From the IMG/VR virus record IMGVR_UViG_3300009506_000150, positions 1-28,483 of that record: a DNA stretch of 28,483 nucleotides; one strand, 5' to 3'. The translations under genes were made by a program, and so were the position numbers. This document shows positions 14,254-21,934 of the stretch, one piece after another (positions within the stretch are counted from its first letter, which is position 1; each line of letters begins with the position of its first letter). The stretch comes from a virus. The notes below the pieces were generated by a model that had not been told where the DNA came from, ran no database searches, and saw nothing but the letters and a program-made list of their open reading frames with translations.

Positions 14254-14945
14254 GTCAGTTTGCGCGATTTGCCTTCAATCCAGTTGTAAATAGAACGTGC
14301 ATGCACTCCGAACTCTTTAGCTAACTTGTACGGTGACTCGCCATTTTTGCAACGTTGGACAATATTACGTGCTGTATCGTCTGAAATTCTTTTTGTAACA
14401 TCCGCTTGAGTCTGCGAGAGCTTTCGTTCTGTTCGAATAGGTCCACCAACACGTTTCCAAGTTTTTCCACGAACTATAAGCATAATTGCGGTATGTGAAA
14501 GACCATACTTTTTTGCAAGATTTTTCATAGCAATACCATCGGCGTGTTTTTCGCGAATAGAAATCACATCGCTTTCGTGAATTTTGTTGCCGGTTGGCGA
14601 ACGATTAAGGACCGCGTAAGCGTGTAAAATATTGTCTCTGTTAGAAACAGCTTCAAGATTTGAAACTGCATTGTGAAGCTTATTACCATCTTTGTGATTA
14701 ATCACAAAACCTTGCGGAATTGGTCCGACAAATGCGGTAAAAACTGCGCGGTGCACACGTATCAATTTTGGTTTGCCATGCACAGAAACGCCTACATTGG
14801 CATAACCGTCACGATCGATGTATCCTTTAAGCATCGTGCCGGCCTTCGCTCTTGTTTTTGATACTTCGCGACGAACTTTTCCGCTATCCGAAATTGCGTA
14901 TAAACCTTCGCAATCAACTACAGGTTTCCAGTTTTCATGTGGCAT
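14250..14945 (-). CDS. Free-standing HNH homing endonuclease (NUMOD4 + HNH, two helix-turn-helix motifs)
   Basis: This 231-residue protein is coded on the opposite strand, in the gap between the chaperone and tape measure genes. Residues 4-50 (ENWKPVVDCEGLYAISDSGK) resemble a NUMOD4 DNA-binding module. Residues 60-110 hold the HNH site: VHRAV (H65), NHKDGN (N83-N88) and SNLEAV. Two helix-turn-helix segments follow (about 124-160, KNLAKKYGLSHTAIMLIV, and 193-226, YKLAKEFGVHARSIYNWI). The start at 14945 is chosen because a -35/-10 pair (TTGCAC, 17 nt, TATGCT) ends 6 nt before this ATG. The stop overlaps that of the chaperone frame. It is a selfish element expected to cut sites lacking it; upstream in-frame Met codons overlap the tape measure and are unlikely. 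Confidence 0.88.
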   Translation of the reverse strand: MPHENWKPVVDCEGLYAISDSGKVRREVSKTRAKAGTMLKGYIDRDGYANVGVSVHGKPKLIRVHRAVFTAFVGPIPQGFVINHKDGNKLHNAVSNLEAVSNRDNILHAYAVLNRSPTGNKIHESDVISIREKHADGIAMKNLAKKYGLSHTAIMLIVRGKTWKRVGGPIRTERKLSQTQADVTKRISDDTARNIVQRCKNGESPYKLAKEFGVHARSIYNWIEGKSRKLT

Positions 14946-14951
14946 AATTAG

Positions 14952-14980
14952 AGCATAGTACCGACAACAATAATGTGCAA
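14952..14980 (-). promoter_or_regulatory. Promoter for the leaderless HNH gene at 14945
   Basis: On the minus strand TTGCAC (14980-14975), 17 nt, TATGCT (14957-14952), then 6 nt to the ATG at 14945. The start of transcription would fall at or just before the ATG. No Shine-Dalgarno is present. The hexamer scores are modest (3/6 and 4/6). Confidence 0.5.
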
Positions 14981-14988
14981 GCAAACAG

Positions 14989-17391
14989 ATGGCACTCAAT
15001 AGATTAGGCTTGGGGTTCGACTTTATCGGGCGGGATTTTGTTTCGCACACGATGGGTGGAATTCGTCGGCAATTTGGCTTGATGGAAGGGTCAAGCAAAA
15101 AGCTCGCGAAAACAGTCGGCGCCGGGTTTGTAATGCTCACGACTGGCGCGCTAACAACCGCTGTGGCGCTCGGTGCGCTCGGCGGGGCGATAAGCTTAGC
15201 CAATCAAGCGGGACAGTTTGAGCAACAGATGGCGGCCGTAGGCGCTATTACGCGCGCGACTGCCGACGATATGAATATGCTCGAGACCGCTGCGATCAAT
15301 GCCGGTATCGCTACGCAATTCTCTCCACAAGAAGCGGCCGAAGGTTTACGCAATTTAGGTCAAATGGGTTTCAATGCCGCGGAATCAACAACCGCATTGG
15401 TACCGGCTTTAGATCTTGCCGCGGGCGGTCAAATTTCGGTCGCGTCGGCGGCGCAAACGGCGGCGTCAGCCTTACGGGTGTTCAGCTTAGAAACGGACGA
15501 AGCGGCTATAACGACCGACAAACTGCTACGAATTTCGAATGTGACGGCATTGAAGGCGGCCGACCTCGAGCTCGCAATAGGTAATTTGGGTCGAGGTGTC
15601 GGACTCACAAAGCAATCAATCGACGAAATGCTACCGTCTCTCGGTCTCGTGCGAAACACAGGTGTCGAAGCGTCTACGGCTGCAACGTCTGTTTCTTCTG
15701 CGTTGCTGTTCATGGCCAAGAATTCGGATAAGTTCAAGCGAGATATCGGTGTCGATATGACGGACGCGGCCGGTAACTTTCGCCCGTTTATGGATATCGT
15801 GCTTGACGCGAGCGCGGCATTGGAAGACAAGTACACCAATAGCGCAAAGCGTGCCGCAAAAGCTCAAGAGCTGTTTGGGCGATTTGGCGTAAGCGCGTAT
15901 ACGGCAATCAGCGGCCAACTCACGAAAGGAATTAAGACAGCGACGGGCGAAACGCTAAGGGGTGCCGAAGCAGTAAACTATCTTCGCGAGCAAATGAAAA
16001 AAGCCGCGGGGGCTGCAGCGGAGTTCCGCGAAAAGTTACTCGACACGTTCGAGGGACAGAAAACGTTATTGCGCGGCACACTCGAAACAATGGCGGTAGT
16101 GTTTGGTAAACCGTTCGCGGCCGTGTTTAAGCCGTTTGTGAGCGCGTTGACGAATAGCTTAAACGCTGTGATTCGCTTTTTTAACGCGTTACCGAAACCT
16201 GTAAAAAACGCTATAGCCGGGATCATAGTTGGCGTATTGGTATTGACGGCCGCGTTAGGTGCGATGCTTACTGTTGCCGGCGCAATTACAATTCTTCTTC
16301 CGTTCATGGCGACGTTTATCATGGTCATGAAAGCAATGGCGATCGCGGTTGGCGCTGTGGTTCTTGTCGTTGCCGCGTTAGCGGCCGGTTTTGCGCTTGC
16401 GGTGTGGTTGGTCCGTAATAATATCGGCGGTCTCGGGGACGCGTTTAATCGCGCTGTGGAAATGATTAAACTGTTTTGGAACGGCTTGATCGATCTTGTT
16501 ACAAAAGGCGGTTTTTCCGAAGAAATCAGCAAAGAAATGGGGAAAGCAGAGAATCAAGGTGTGCGTAAATTTGCGATTCGTTTCTTTCAAATTTTCTACC
16601 GCATAAAGCGCTTTTTTGAAGGGATTGCGCAAGGCTTTCGCCAAACAATGGAAGAGTTCGCACCTGTTTTTGGGGCGTTGGGCGAAGCGTTTAAACGTCT
16701 CGGGGAAGCGGTCGGCGGTCTCGGTGGGGATATGCTCGGATTTGCCGGAACGCCGTCAGACAGGTTCAACGAAGCGGGGGCGGGTATTGGTTTTGTTCTT
16801 GCGTCGCTGATATCCGGTGTGGCGTGGTTGGTAACCGGTTTTGTTGAACTGTTTACGTGGCTTATAAGAGTTGGCTCGTGGCTCGGTGACACATTCGCGA
16901 AATACATGATTACTGCGTCCGAAGCAACAACAGCATTTGTCGATACACTTATTGAAGTGTGGAATTGGCTAAAAAAAATTAGCGAAAGCGCGGTCGGTAA
17001 AGTGATGTCGTTCTTTACCGGCGAAGAGGCTCCCCCACCTCGACCGGTTGGCGCAGGCGCGCAGCAACCCAACGCTGAACAACAAGAAGCCGATTCGAAA
17101 CGCCCGGTAGCTCTACCGATCAAAAAGCTAGCGCCCGCGGGAGCACCTCTTAACTTGCAAACCGCTCTTGCGAGCATGTCGGCGGAAGAAGTCGCTAGCA
17201 AACTATCCGTATTCAAAGCCGACACCGCAATAGGAAAACAAGATATCGCACAACTTATAGCCGAAATCAAAAATAGGCCTACAGTAGTGTCGCTCAACAT
17301 CGACGGTACGCGCGTGGGCGAAGCTGTCGCGTCAGCGAATCGAAGCAAGCTCGCGCGACAAGGCGTTCCGGTTGGCGAGGAGGCGGGTTAA
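14989..17391 (+). CDS. Tail tape measure protein (TP901/PhageMin type)
   Basis: This 800-residue protein sets tail length. An N-terminal basic segment (SKKLAKTVGAG) leads into the conserved TP901-type region (about residues 75-290) with FEQQMAAVGAITRATADDM, FSPQEAAEGLRNLGQMGF and AQELFGRFGVSAYTAI. A long hydrophobic block lies near 405-475 (IAGIIVGVLVLTAALGAML and GAVVLVVAALAAGFALAVWL). Further amphipathic helices and a Pro-rich segment near 680-720 follow. Other phages show about 1.5 angstroms per residue, so a tail near 120 nm is expected. The ATG at 14989 has no good Shine-Dalgarno, perhaps because an HNH gene has replaced the native upstream junction. Its stop overlaps the next start (TAATG). 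Confidence 0.93.
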   Translation: MALNRLGLGFDFIGRDFVSHTMGGIRRQFGLMEGSSKKLAKTVGAGFVMLTTGALTTAVALGALGGAISLANQAGQFEQQMAAVGAITRATADDMNMLETAAINAGIATQFSPQEAAEGLRNLGQMGFNAAESTTALVPALDLAAGGQISVASAAQTAASALRVFSLETDEAAITTDKLLRISNVTALKAADLELAIGNLGRGVGLTKQSIDEMLPSLGLVRNTGVEASTAATSVSSALLFMAKNSDKFKRDIGVDMTDAAGNFRPFMDIVLDASAALEDKYTNSAKRAAKAQELFGRFGVSAYTAISGQLTKGIKTATGETLRGAEAVNYLREQMKKAAGAAAEFREKLLDTFEGQKTLLRGTLETMAVVFGKPFAAVFKPFVSALTNSLNAVIRFFNALPKPVKNAIAGIIVGVLVLTAALGAMLTVAGAITILLPFMATFIMVMKAMAIAVGAVVLVVAALAAGFALAVWLVRNNIGGLGDAFNRAVEMIKLFWNGLIDLVTKGGFSEEISKEMGKAENQGVRKFAIRFFQIFYRIKRFFEGIAQGFRQTMEEFAPVFGALGEAFKRLGEAVGGLGGDMLGFAGTPSDRFNEAGAGIGFVLASLISGVAWLVTGFVELFTWLIRVGSWLGDTFAKYMITASEATTAFVDTLIEVWNWLKKISESAVGKVMSFFTGEEAPPPRPVGAGAQQPNAEQQEADSKRPVALPIKKLAPAGAPLNLQTALASMSAEEVASKLSVFKADTAIGKQDIAQLIAEIKNRPTVVSLNIDGTRVGEAVASANRSKLARQGVPVGEEAG

Positions 17392-17921
17392 TGGACAGCG
17401 CAACGGCTACACCTCCAAAGTTGTTGTTCGCGAATCTCGTTAGCGCAGACGAGCTAGAGGCGCAGTTCAATCCAACGCAACTTATGGAACAGATCGAAGC
17501 TAATTGGTCTCGGCAAACCGTACCCGGACAAAGCCACGAACCAATGCAATTCGTCAACACAGCAAATTTCAAACTCGATATCGAGCTTTTCTTTCGTGCG
17601 GTGAACAAAACAGAACTCGAAGCTATTCATCGCGCGCGGCGTCAAATTCTCTCGTGGGCATATCCACGCGATATAGAAGGCGACATTTCGGGTGGCGGCG
17701 CCCCGCGGATTCTCGTGTATTGGCCGGGTATGCTATCACTCACATGTGTCATGACTAGCACCTCGATCGTACATCAGCGTTTCAACAAAAACGGACGATC
17801 AGTGCAGTTCACATGTAGACTTCAGCTCGAGGAAATTCGAGATACGCGTTTACATTTCGACGAAGTCGCCGAAGATAATGTATTACGCTTTGGCGATGGT
17901 ATTGGTTTGGAGGATGTATAA
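17391..17921 (+). CDS. Tube-to-hub baseplate protein (contractile injection system tube N-domain type)
   Basis: This 176-residue protein matches the pattern of the contractile injection system tube/hub N-terminal domain. It shows a start strand (PKLLFANLVSADELEAQFNP), the 'FNP-x-x' motif, 'HEPMQFVNTANFKLDIELFF', a 'GGAPRILVYWPGML' strand and a final 'RSVQFTCRLQLEEIRD'. In related machines, such proteins link the tube to the spike hub. The ATG overlaps the tape measure stop (TAATG), and the stop overlaps the LysM gene start (TAATG). It lies directly before a LysM protein, the same pair found in eCIS baseplates and T4-type hubs. Confidence 0.78.
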   Translation: MDSATATPPKLLFANLVSADELEAQFNPTQLMEQIEANWSRQTVPGQSHEPMQFVNTANFKLDIELFFRAVNKTELEAIHRARRQILSWAYPRDIEGDISGGGAPRILVYWPGMLSLTCVMTSTSIVHQRFNKNGRSVQFTCRLQLEEIRDTRLHFDEVAEDNVLRFGDGIGLEDV

Positions 17922-18265
17922 TGCCCCCTCGTCACTATTCACGACACACCTTTACAACCGGCGAGACGGACGACGACGATCGCGCGTTTCTAACGGATCG
18001 ATCTATTTTTGCGTACGAGGCGCTTTCCGATAATCGCCAAATCATCGCGCAGCAAGGCGACACGTTATATACGCTTGCGGCCCGGTACTTTAAGGGCGTA
18101 CCTCGCCCGGCCGGTTTTTGGTGGATAATTGGCGACTTCCAACCACAACCTATACACGATCCCACTATTCAACTTGCGGCCGGACAAGTGCTCGTCATAC
18201 CATCCGTGCGCACAATTACCGAACGCGTGTTTAACGAAGAGCGTCGTCGGGAAAGCGATGTCTAA
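17921..18265 (+). CDS. LysM-domain baseplate wedge protein (gp53 type)
   Basis: This 114-residue protein holds a LysM-like unit at residues 44-96: QQGDTLYTLAARYFKGVPRP, then GFWWIIGDFQPQ, then IQLAAGQVLVIPS. The first 43 residues are charged (TFTTGETDDDDRAFLTDRS). The gene lies between the tube-hub protein and gpD hub genes with TAATG overlaps on both sides. LysM proteins at this place bind the tube/hub or peptidoglycan and correspond to T4 gp53-type wedge proteins. The LysM call is strong; the wedge role is inferred from neighbours. Confidence 0.82.
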   Translation: MPPRHYSRHTFTTGETDDDDRAFLTDRSIFAYEALSDNRQIIAQQGDTLYTLAARYFKGVPRPAGFWWIIGDFQPQPIHDPTIQLAAGQVLVIPSVRTITERVFNEERRRESDV

Positions 18266-19563
18266 TGAGCTATGAAACGCACGAACCAATTTTTTTCGTC
18301 CGTGTCAAGCCAAGCGAAGGCGGTGACGAGCGAGTTGATTTGTCGTCGCGCGTGCTTCGCTTCGAATACGAAGATAACGAGAGTGCAGCGGATAAGCTTA
18401 CGCTATCGGTCGACAACACTGATTTAGTAAACTTCGACGATCCGGTTTGGAAAAAGGGAAACAAGCTCGAAGTTTCATGGGGATACCCGGGTGTTATGGC
18501 ACCAATTCGTACTGTACAAATTCGAAAGGTGCAAGGCTTTCTCACCCTACAAGTTGAAGCACACGGGCTCGAGGTAATTGCAAATAGAGTTGTAAAAACG
18601 CGTGTGTTCGACAACATGAGTCGATCATCAGTAGTGCGCCAAATCGCGCAAGAGCTCGGCTACGTAGACGACGACGTATTGCATATTCAAGACACTGAGA
18701 TTGTGTACGAAACGATTTCTCAAAGTCGTTTGACCGACGCGCAGTTCATTCGGCGACTTGCCCACAAAGAAGGTTTTCAGTGGTTTATTGATTTCGACGG
18801 TTTTCATTTTCACGAGCGCGATATCGCACAAACACCGATTCGAACATACACGTATTTCAATATCGGACACACTGATTCAAATATTATTGATATCGATATC
18901 AAAAACGATGTAACCGCTAAACCGGGGCGTGTGAAACGCAAAGGTCGCGATCCGCTTAATCGCAAGGATGTTGATGGGGAAGCCGACAATGATACTGATA
19001 CGAAACGCGGGGTCACTTCGGAAAAAATCGAGGCGATAGACCCGGAAACGGGTGATAGCCTCGGGATGAAAGATATTGGCCACGAAGACACGAAGCCAAC
19101 ATCCGAAGAAAGCGACGCGGCCGCACGTCGAGAAGCGGCCGGACGTTTCCGAAATGCGCAGCAAGTGGCAGTCAAACTTTCGCTGACTGTCCGAGGCGAT
19201 CCGACAATTCTAGCAAAAAGCATTTTTGAACTAGCCAACGTCGGGAAGCGATTAAGTCAGCGCTACTACATTCGAAAAGCTGTTCATATGATTGAATCGG
19301 GTTATACTGTTCGTTTAGATGCGGTATCCGACGGGACCGGCGGGCACTCAACAAAAAGCAAGCTCGCGGTTGGTTTGTCAGGAATTCAAGTCGGTCCGGC
19401 GGCAAAAGGAAAACGTGCGAAAAAAGACGACGAAAAAGAAAAGAAAGAATCGGAAGAGCTCGAAGAGATTGAGCAAATCGATCCCGAAACCGGAAAGACT
19501 GTGAAGAAATATAAAGACACGCAAGGGCGGCGAAAACAGCGAGGGGATGATTATGTACGATGA
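18265..19563 (+). CDS. Baseplate hub protein (gpD / late control D family, gp27-like)
   Basis: This 432-residue protein has gpD-family features: VDLSSRVLRFEYEDNE, then LTLSVDNTDL, a 'VSWGYPG' strand and 'LEVIANRVVKTRVFDN'. 'SVVRQIAQELGYVDDD' and 'TDAQFIRRLAHKEGFQWF' follow. The last two are the classic conserved segment of this family. It forms the hub that carries the gpV spike. The C-terminal ~60 residues are very charged (KGKRAKKDDEKEKKESEELE), unusual for the family, and a motif IDPETG occurs twice (near residues 257 and 409). The start overlaps the LysM stop (TAATG), and the stop overlaps the gpV start region by 11 nt. Confidence 0.85.
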   Translation: MSYETHEPIFFVRVKPSEGGDERVDLSSRVLRFEYEDNESAADKLTLSVDNTDLVNFDDPVWKKGNKLEVSWGYPGVMAPIRTVQIRKVQGFLTLQVEAHGLEVIANRVVKTRVFDNMSRSSVVRQIAQELGYVDDDVLHIQDTEIVYETISQSRLTDAQFIRRLAHKEGFQWFIDFDGFHFHERDIAQTPIRTYTYFNIGHTDSNIIDIDIKNDVTAKPGRVKRKGRDPLNRKDVDGEADNDTDTKRGVTSEKIEAIDPETGDSLGMKDIGHEDTKPTSEESDAAARREAAGRFRNAQQVAVKLSLTVRGDPTILAKSIFELANVGKRLSQRYYIRKAVHMIESGYTVRLDAVSDGTGGHSTKSKLAVGLSGIQVGPAAKGKRAKKDDEKEKKESEELEEIEQIDPETGKTVKKYKDTQGRRKQRGDDYVR

Positions 19564-20158
19564 GAGCCCAGATCCGCAATTTCTCGCCGTGTATGACGGT
19601 GTAGTAATGGATCGCGATGATCCGCTTAAAGTCGGGCGCGTGCGCGTGCGCGTACCCGGATTGATCGCGGCTCCCGGCGTGTGGGCACTACCGATCGGAA
19701 TGCCCGGCGGTGGGAGCTCAACAAAGGGATTTTTCTTCGTTCCCGAAGTGGGGGCGGAAGTAGCTGTATTTTTCAAACAAGGCGACGTTGACCATCCCCG
19801 CTATCTCGCGGGCGCGTGGGGACGCCCAAACGGAACCCCGGATTTACCAAGCTCGGCGCTCGAAGCGGAAGACGGAACCGAATACACAGCAACACAAATT
19901 CCAAATGTCTGTGTGCTTGAAACGCGACGCTACGAGATTGTTATCGACGACAACGAGGGGCATTCTCGCCTTGCGATTCGCGATAAAGCATCGCCGAACG
20001 GTGGCGAAGATATCATAGAAATCGATGGTGAGAAGCACGGGGTACGAATTTCGGGAACAGTGGCGGTACTGATCGAAAGTGTGGGAGCGGTGACGATCAA
20101 CGGATTACAGGTTATGATTAATAATCGCGTAGTGCGCGACACAGGAGATCCGATCTAG
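19553..20158 (+). CDS. Baseplate spike protein (gpV / gp5 OB-fold family)
   Basis: The ATG at 19553 has GAGGGG (19541-19546) at 6-nt spacing; the ATG at 19547 would be directly adjacent to it, so 19553 is preferred. The 201-residue protein has the OB-fold hallmark: DGVVMDRDDPLKVGRVRVRV, then PGLIAAPGVWALPIG, FFFVPEVGAEVAVFFKQGD and YLAGAWGRP. The C-terminal half (IVIDDNEGHSRLAI to NRVVRDTGDPI) is a repeating beta-helix-like spike region. It forms the membrane-piercing tip with gpD. The stop overlaps the next GTG start (TAGTG). Confidence 0.9.
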   Translation: MYDESPDPQFLAVYDGVVMDRDDPLKVGRVRVRVPGLIAAPGVWALPIGMPGGGSSTKGFFFVPEVGAEVAVFFKQGDVDHPRYLAGAWGRPNGTPDLPSSALEAEDGTEYTATQIPNVCVLETRRYEIVIDDNEGHSRLAIRDKASPNGGEDIIEIDGEKHGVRISGTVAVLIESVGAVTINGLQVMINNRVVRDTGDPI

Positions 20159-20868
20159 TGGGTTTGCCGGCAATCGAAACTTTGTGCGATGCGATACCAA
20201 CCGGGCAATTTGATCTTTGTGTCACTTTCCCCGGCGGTGCGGCCGTTTGCGCGCACACCGAGGGACTTCCCCCGAGCGTTCTTCAACTCGTTCGCGCGAT
20301 GCTCGCGGAAGCCAATTCAGCTCTCGCCCCGCTGCAACCTATTTTCGACATTATCGGAGCGATTACGGCGGTATTGGAGTGTATCCAAGCAATCCCCGAT
20401 TCGCTTGGACCACCTCCCGATCCGACAGCTCTCGCGGCATGTATACCGAATCTCGTCGAGAAGGTCGAGAAGTTGCTTGCGCTACTTCCGGCTTTGTCCG
20501 TGCCATTGATGATCGTCGGTCTTTTGGATGCTTTAATTCTCATGATTGATGGGGTAATCACCGAGTTACAGGCAGTGATTCGCTTATTGGATCGCATCAC
20601 GCGCGCACGCGCGGTGCCGGCGGATGGCTTGGCGGCTATCATCGATTGCGGTGAGCGTTCCGTAACTTCGCAATTGAGTAACATAGAAAGCGTTTTCGCG
20701 TCGATCAATCCGATGATCGAGCTTATCAACACTCTCGGATCGTTGGCCGGCATAGGAGAAATTCCATCGTTTGAGGGTGGTTTGGGCGAAGATCCAAACG
20801 ATGCTATCGCTCCGTTAGAAGCGGTGCGAGACTCACTCACTGGAATACGCAACGCGATTCCGGTATAA
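20158..20868 (+). CDS. Hydrophobic, helix-rich baseplate-region protein of unknown function
   Basis: This 236-residue protein begins at GTG 20158 in an overlap with the gpV stop. It has long hydrophobic helical stretches near residues 55-80 (APLQPIFDIIGAITAVLECI) and 105-145 (LLALLPALSVPLMIVGLLDA and LILMIDGVITELQ), six or so cysteines in the first half, and a Gly/Asp-rich C-terminus. No signal peptide is seen. Proteins of this type are often found next to gpV in myophages without a known role. It could be a spike or hub accessory, or a protein that enters the host membrane with the tail tip. No family motif is recognised. Confidence 0.6.
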   Translation: MGLPAIETLCDAIPTGQFDLCVTFPGGAAVCAHTEGLPPSVLQLVRAMLAEANSALAPLQPIFDIIGAITAVLECIQAIPDSLGPPPDPTALAACIPNLVEKVEKLLALLPALSVPLMIVGLLDALILMIDGVITELQAVIRLLDRITRARAVPADGLAAIIDCGERSVTSQLSNIESVFASINPMIELINTLGSLAGIGEIPSFEGGLGEDPNDAIAPLEAVRDSLTGIRNAIPV

Positions 20869-20869
20869 T
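20864..20869 (+). promoter_or_regulatory. Promoter candidate inside the end of the upstream gene
   Basis: TATAAT at 20864-20869 overlaps the last codons and stop of the preceding gene. The 17-nt upstream hexamer TGGAAT (20841-20846) is poor. A start near 20876 would leave only a very short leader with AGAGGGG (20871-20877). Weak. Confidence 0.3.
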
Positions 20870-20881
20870 AAGAGGGGAAAT

Positions 20882-21235
20882 ATGGATAAAAGTGTGAAAG
20901 AACTTGCGCAAAATCTTTCAAGGGTGCGCACTCAAAGCAACATCAATTACGCGTACGCGCTTGGCTGTAATGACAGTTTGGAGAAACTTCTTCAAATACT
21001 CGAAGAAGTAGCACAAGACACTCAAGAATTCGGTATCGCGTTTCTTCGTGATACCATTGGAAAAATGCGCGAAGAAATTAGACACGGACAAGGGCGTTTT
21101 GCAAAACAAGCCGCCGATCTGTTATGTATGCAACAATTGATCACGAACGATAAGTTTGGCGAGCTGTTAAGCAAAGTAGCAGCCAAACAGGCACAACAAT
21201 CTACTTTAATTCTTCCGACACATTACAGGAGATAG
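20882..21235 (+). CDS. Small helical protein of unknown function
   Basis: This 117-residue soluble protein is mostly helical and rich in Lys, Glu and Gln: MDKSVKELAQNLSRVRTQS, then SLEKLLQILEEVAQDTQ, REEIRHGQGRFAKQAADLL and ITNDKFGELLSKVAAKQAQQ. AGAGGGG (20871-20877) precedes it at short spacing. It shows no membrane segment or metal site. It lies between the hydrophobic protein and the 57-residue gene. A chaperone-like or assembly role fits the look but is not shown. Confidence 0.55.
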   Translation: MDKSVKELAQNLSRVRTQSNINYAYALGCNDSLEKLLQILEEVAQDTQEFGIAFLRDTIGKMREEIRHGQGRFAKQAADLLCMQQLITNDKFGELLSKVAAKQAQQSTLILPTHYRR

Positions 21236-21239
21236 AACT

Positions 21240-21413
21240 ATGTCAGGCACAGTTTGCGGAATTTTAGACGCCTACTATTACGACACTCGACTAACCTGCA
21301 TAGGTTATCGCTTTGTGATTCGCCGCGCTGGCGGTTGGCTTTCCACACCGATCATTATCGATATCGTCGCGGTTGACGGCGGTGGGAATGTAACAACAGA
21401 GACTTTCGAATGA
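21240..21413 (+). CDS. 57-residue miniature of the Ig-like protein at 6394
   Basis: The frame runs 57 codons from ATG 21240 and its TGA overlaps the next ATG (ATGA, 21410). The protein aligns with both ends of the 121-residue gene at 6394. CGILDAYYYDTR matches IGILDSYYILTDE, and GYRFVIRRAGGWLSTPIIID matches GYRFTIRRTGGWSSTPITVD; VDGGGNV matches TDLCGNV. The central ~60 residues of the Ig-like sheet are missing. CAGGAGAT at 21227-21234 can act as a Shine-Dalgarno. It is probably translated, but whether it folds is uncertain; it may be a decayed duplicate kept for coupling to the wedge gene. Confidence 0.65.
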   Translation: MSGTVCGILDAYYYDTRLTCIGYRFVIRRAGGWLSTPIIIDIVAVDGGGNVTTETFE

Positions 21414-21925
21414 GCGAGTGGCAACTACTAAATGATCCAATCACGCCGCAATTACCGGTTACCGATCCGGACGACCCCGGTGCGTCTCAAGTTTCCGATT
21501 TAGCGTTTATCGGTCGCACCATGATTCGTCCCGTAACTCGTGAATTGAAAATCGATTGGGTGAACGCTTCGGGTAGTCGTCTTGTTGCGAGTGCAGTTGG
21601 TCAAATATTGGGCACACGTTGCGACAGTCCCGAAGACGCGGGCGAACTACCGTGGCGAACAGAATTCGGATCTCAACTGTATCGTTTGCGCAATCGGCTT
21701 AATTCGCTCACAGTCGTCGAATTGGCGCGCCGATATGTAATCGATGCTCTTCAACAATGGGCACCGTGGGTACGCGTCACTGGCGTAAAACTCGTGCGGA
21801 CCGGAACGAGCTCCGGCGAATTGAACATTTTAGCGATTAGGGTAAGGTATGAGTTAGTCGGTCAAACGACTACCAACAACCAAATTGTATCCTCAAACCT
21901 CGAAACTGACGTTTCGTTGGGCTAA
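21410..21925 (+). CDS. Baseplate wedge protein (gpW / gp25 family)
   Basis: This 171-residue protein contains the gp25/gpW signature: GTRCDSPEDAGELPWRTEFG, then SQLYRLRNRLNSLTVVELAR, then RYVIDALQQWAPWVRVTGVK, with a last strand block (GELNILAIRVRYELV). It is longer than T4 gp25 (132 residues) because of an N-terminal extension (PQLPVTDPDDPG). It joins the wedge to sheath and hub. The start overlaps the 57-residue gene. The LAGLIDADG gene begins 9 nt after its stop and the gpJ gene follows, so the homing gene splits the normal gpW-gpJ pair. Confidence 0.87.
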   Translation: MSEWQLLNDPITPQLPVTDPDDPGASQVSDLAFIGRTMIRPVTRELKIDWVNASGSRLVASAVGQILGTRCDSPEDAGELPWRTEFGSQLYRLRNRLNSLTVVELARRYVIDALQQWAPWVRVTGVKLVRTGTSSGELNILAIRVRYELVGQTTTNNQIVSSNLETDVSLG

Positions 21926-21928
21926 AAT
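21900..21928 (+). promoter_or_regulatory. Promoter candidate for the leaderless LAGLIDADG gene
   Basis: TCGAAA (21900-21905), 17 nt, TAAAAT (21923-21928), then exactly 6 nt to the ATG at 21935. The -10 is 5/6. The -35 is 4/6 and lies inside the end of the wedge gene. No Shine-Dalgarno is visible. Confidence 0.5.
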
Positions 21929-21934
21929 GTATGT

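Noticed and set aside
14946-15203. Upstream extension of the antisense HNH gene to a Met at 15203
   Set aside because: It would overlap the tape measure start and bypass the NUMOD4 beginning; the promoter and ATG at 14945 fit better.
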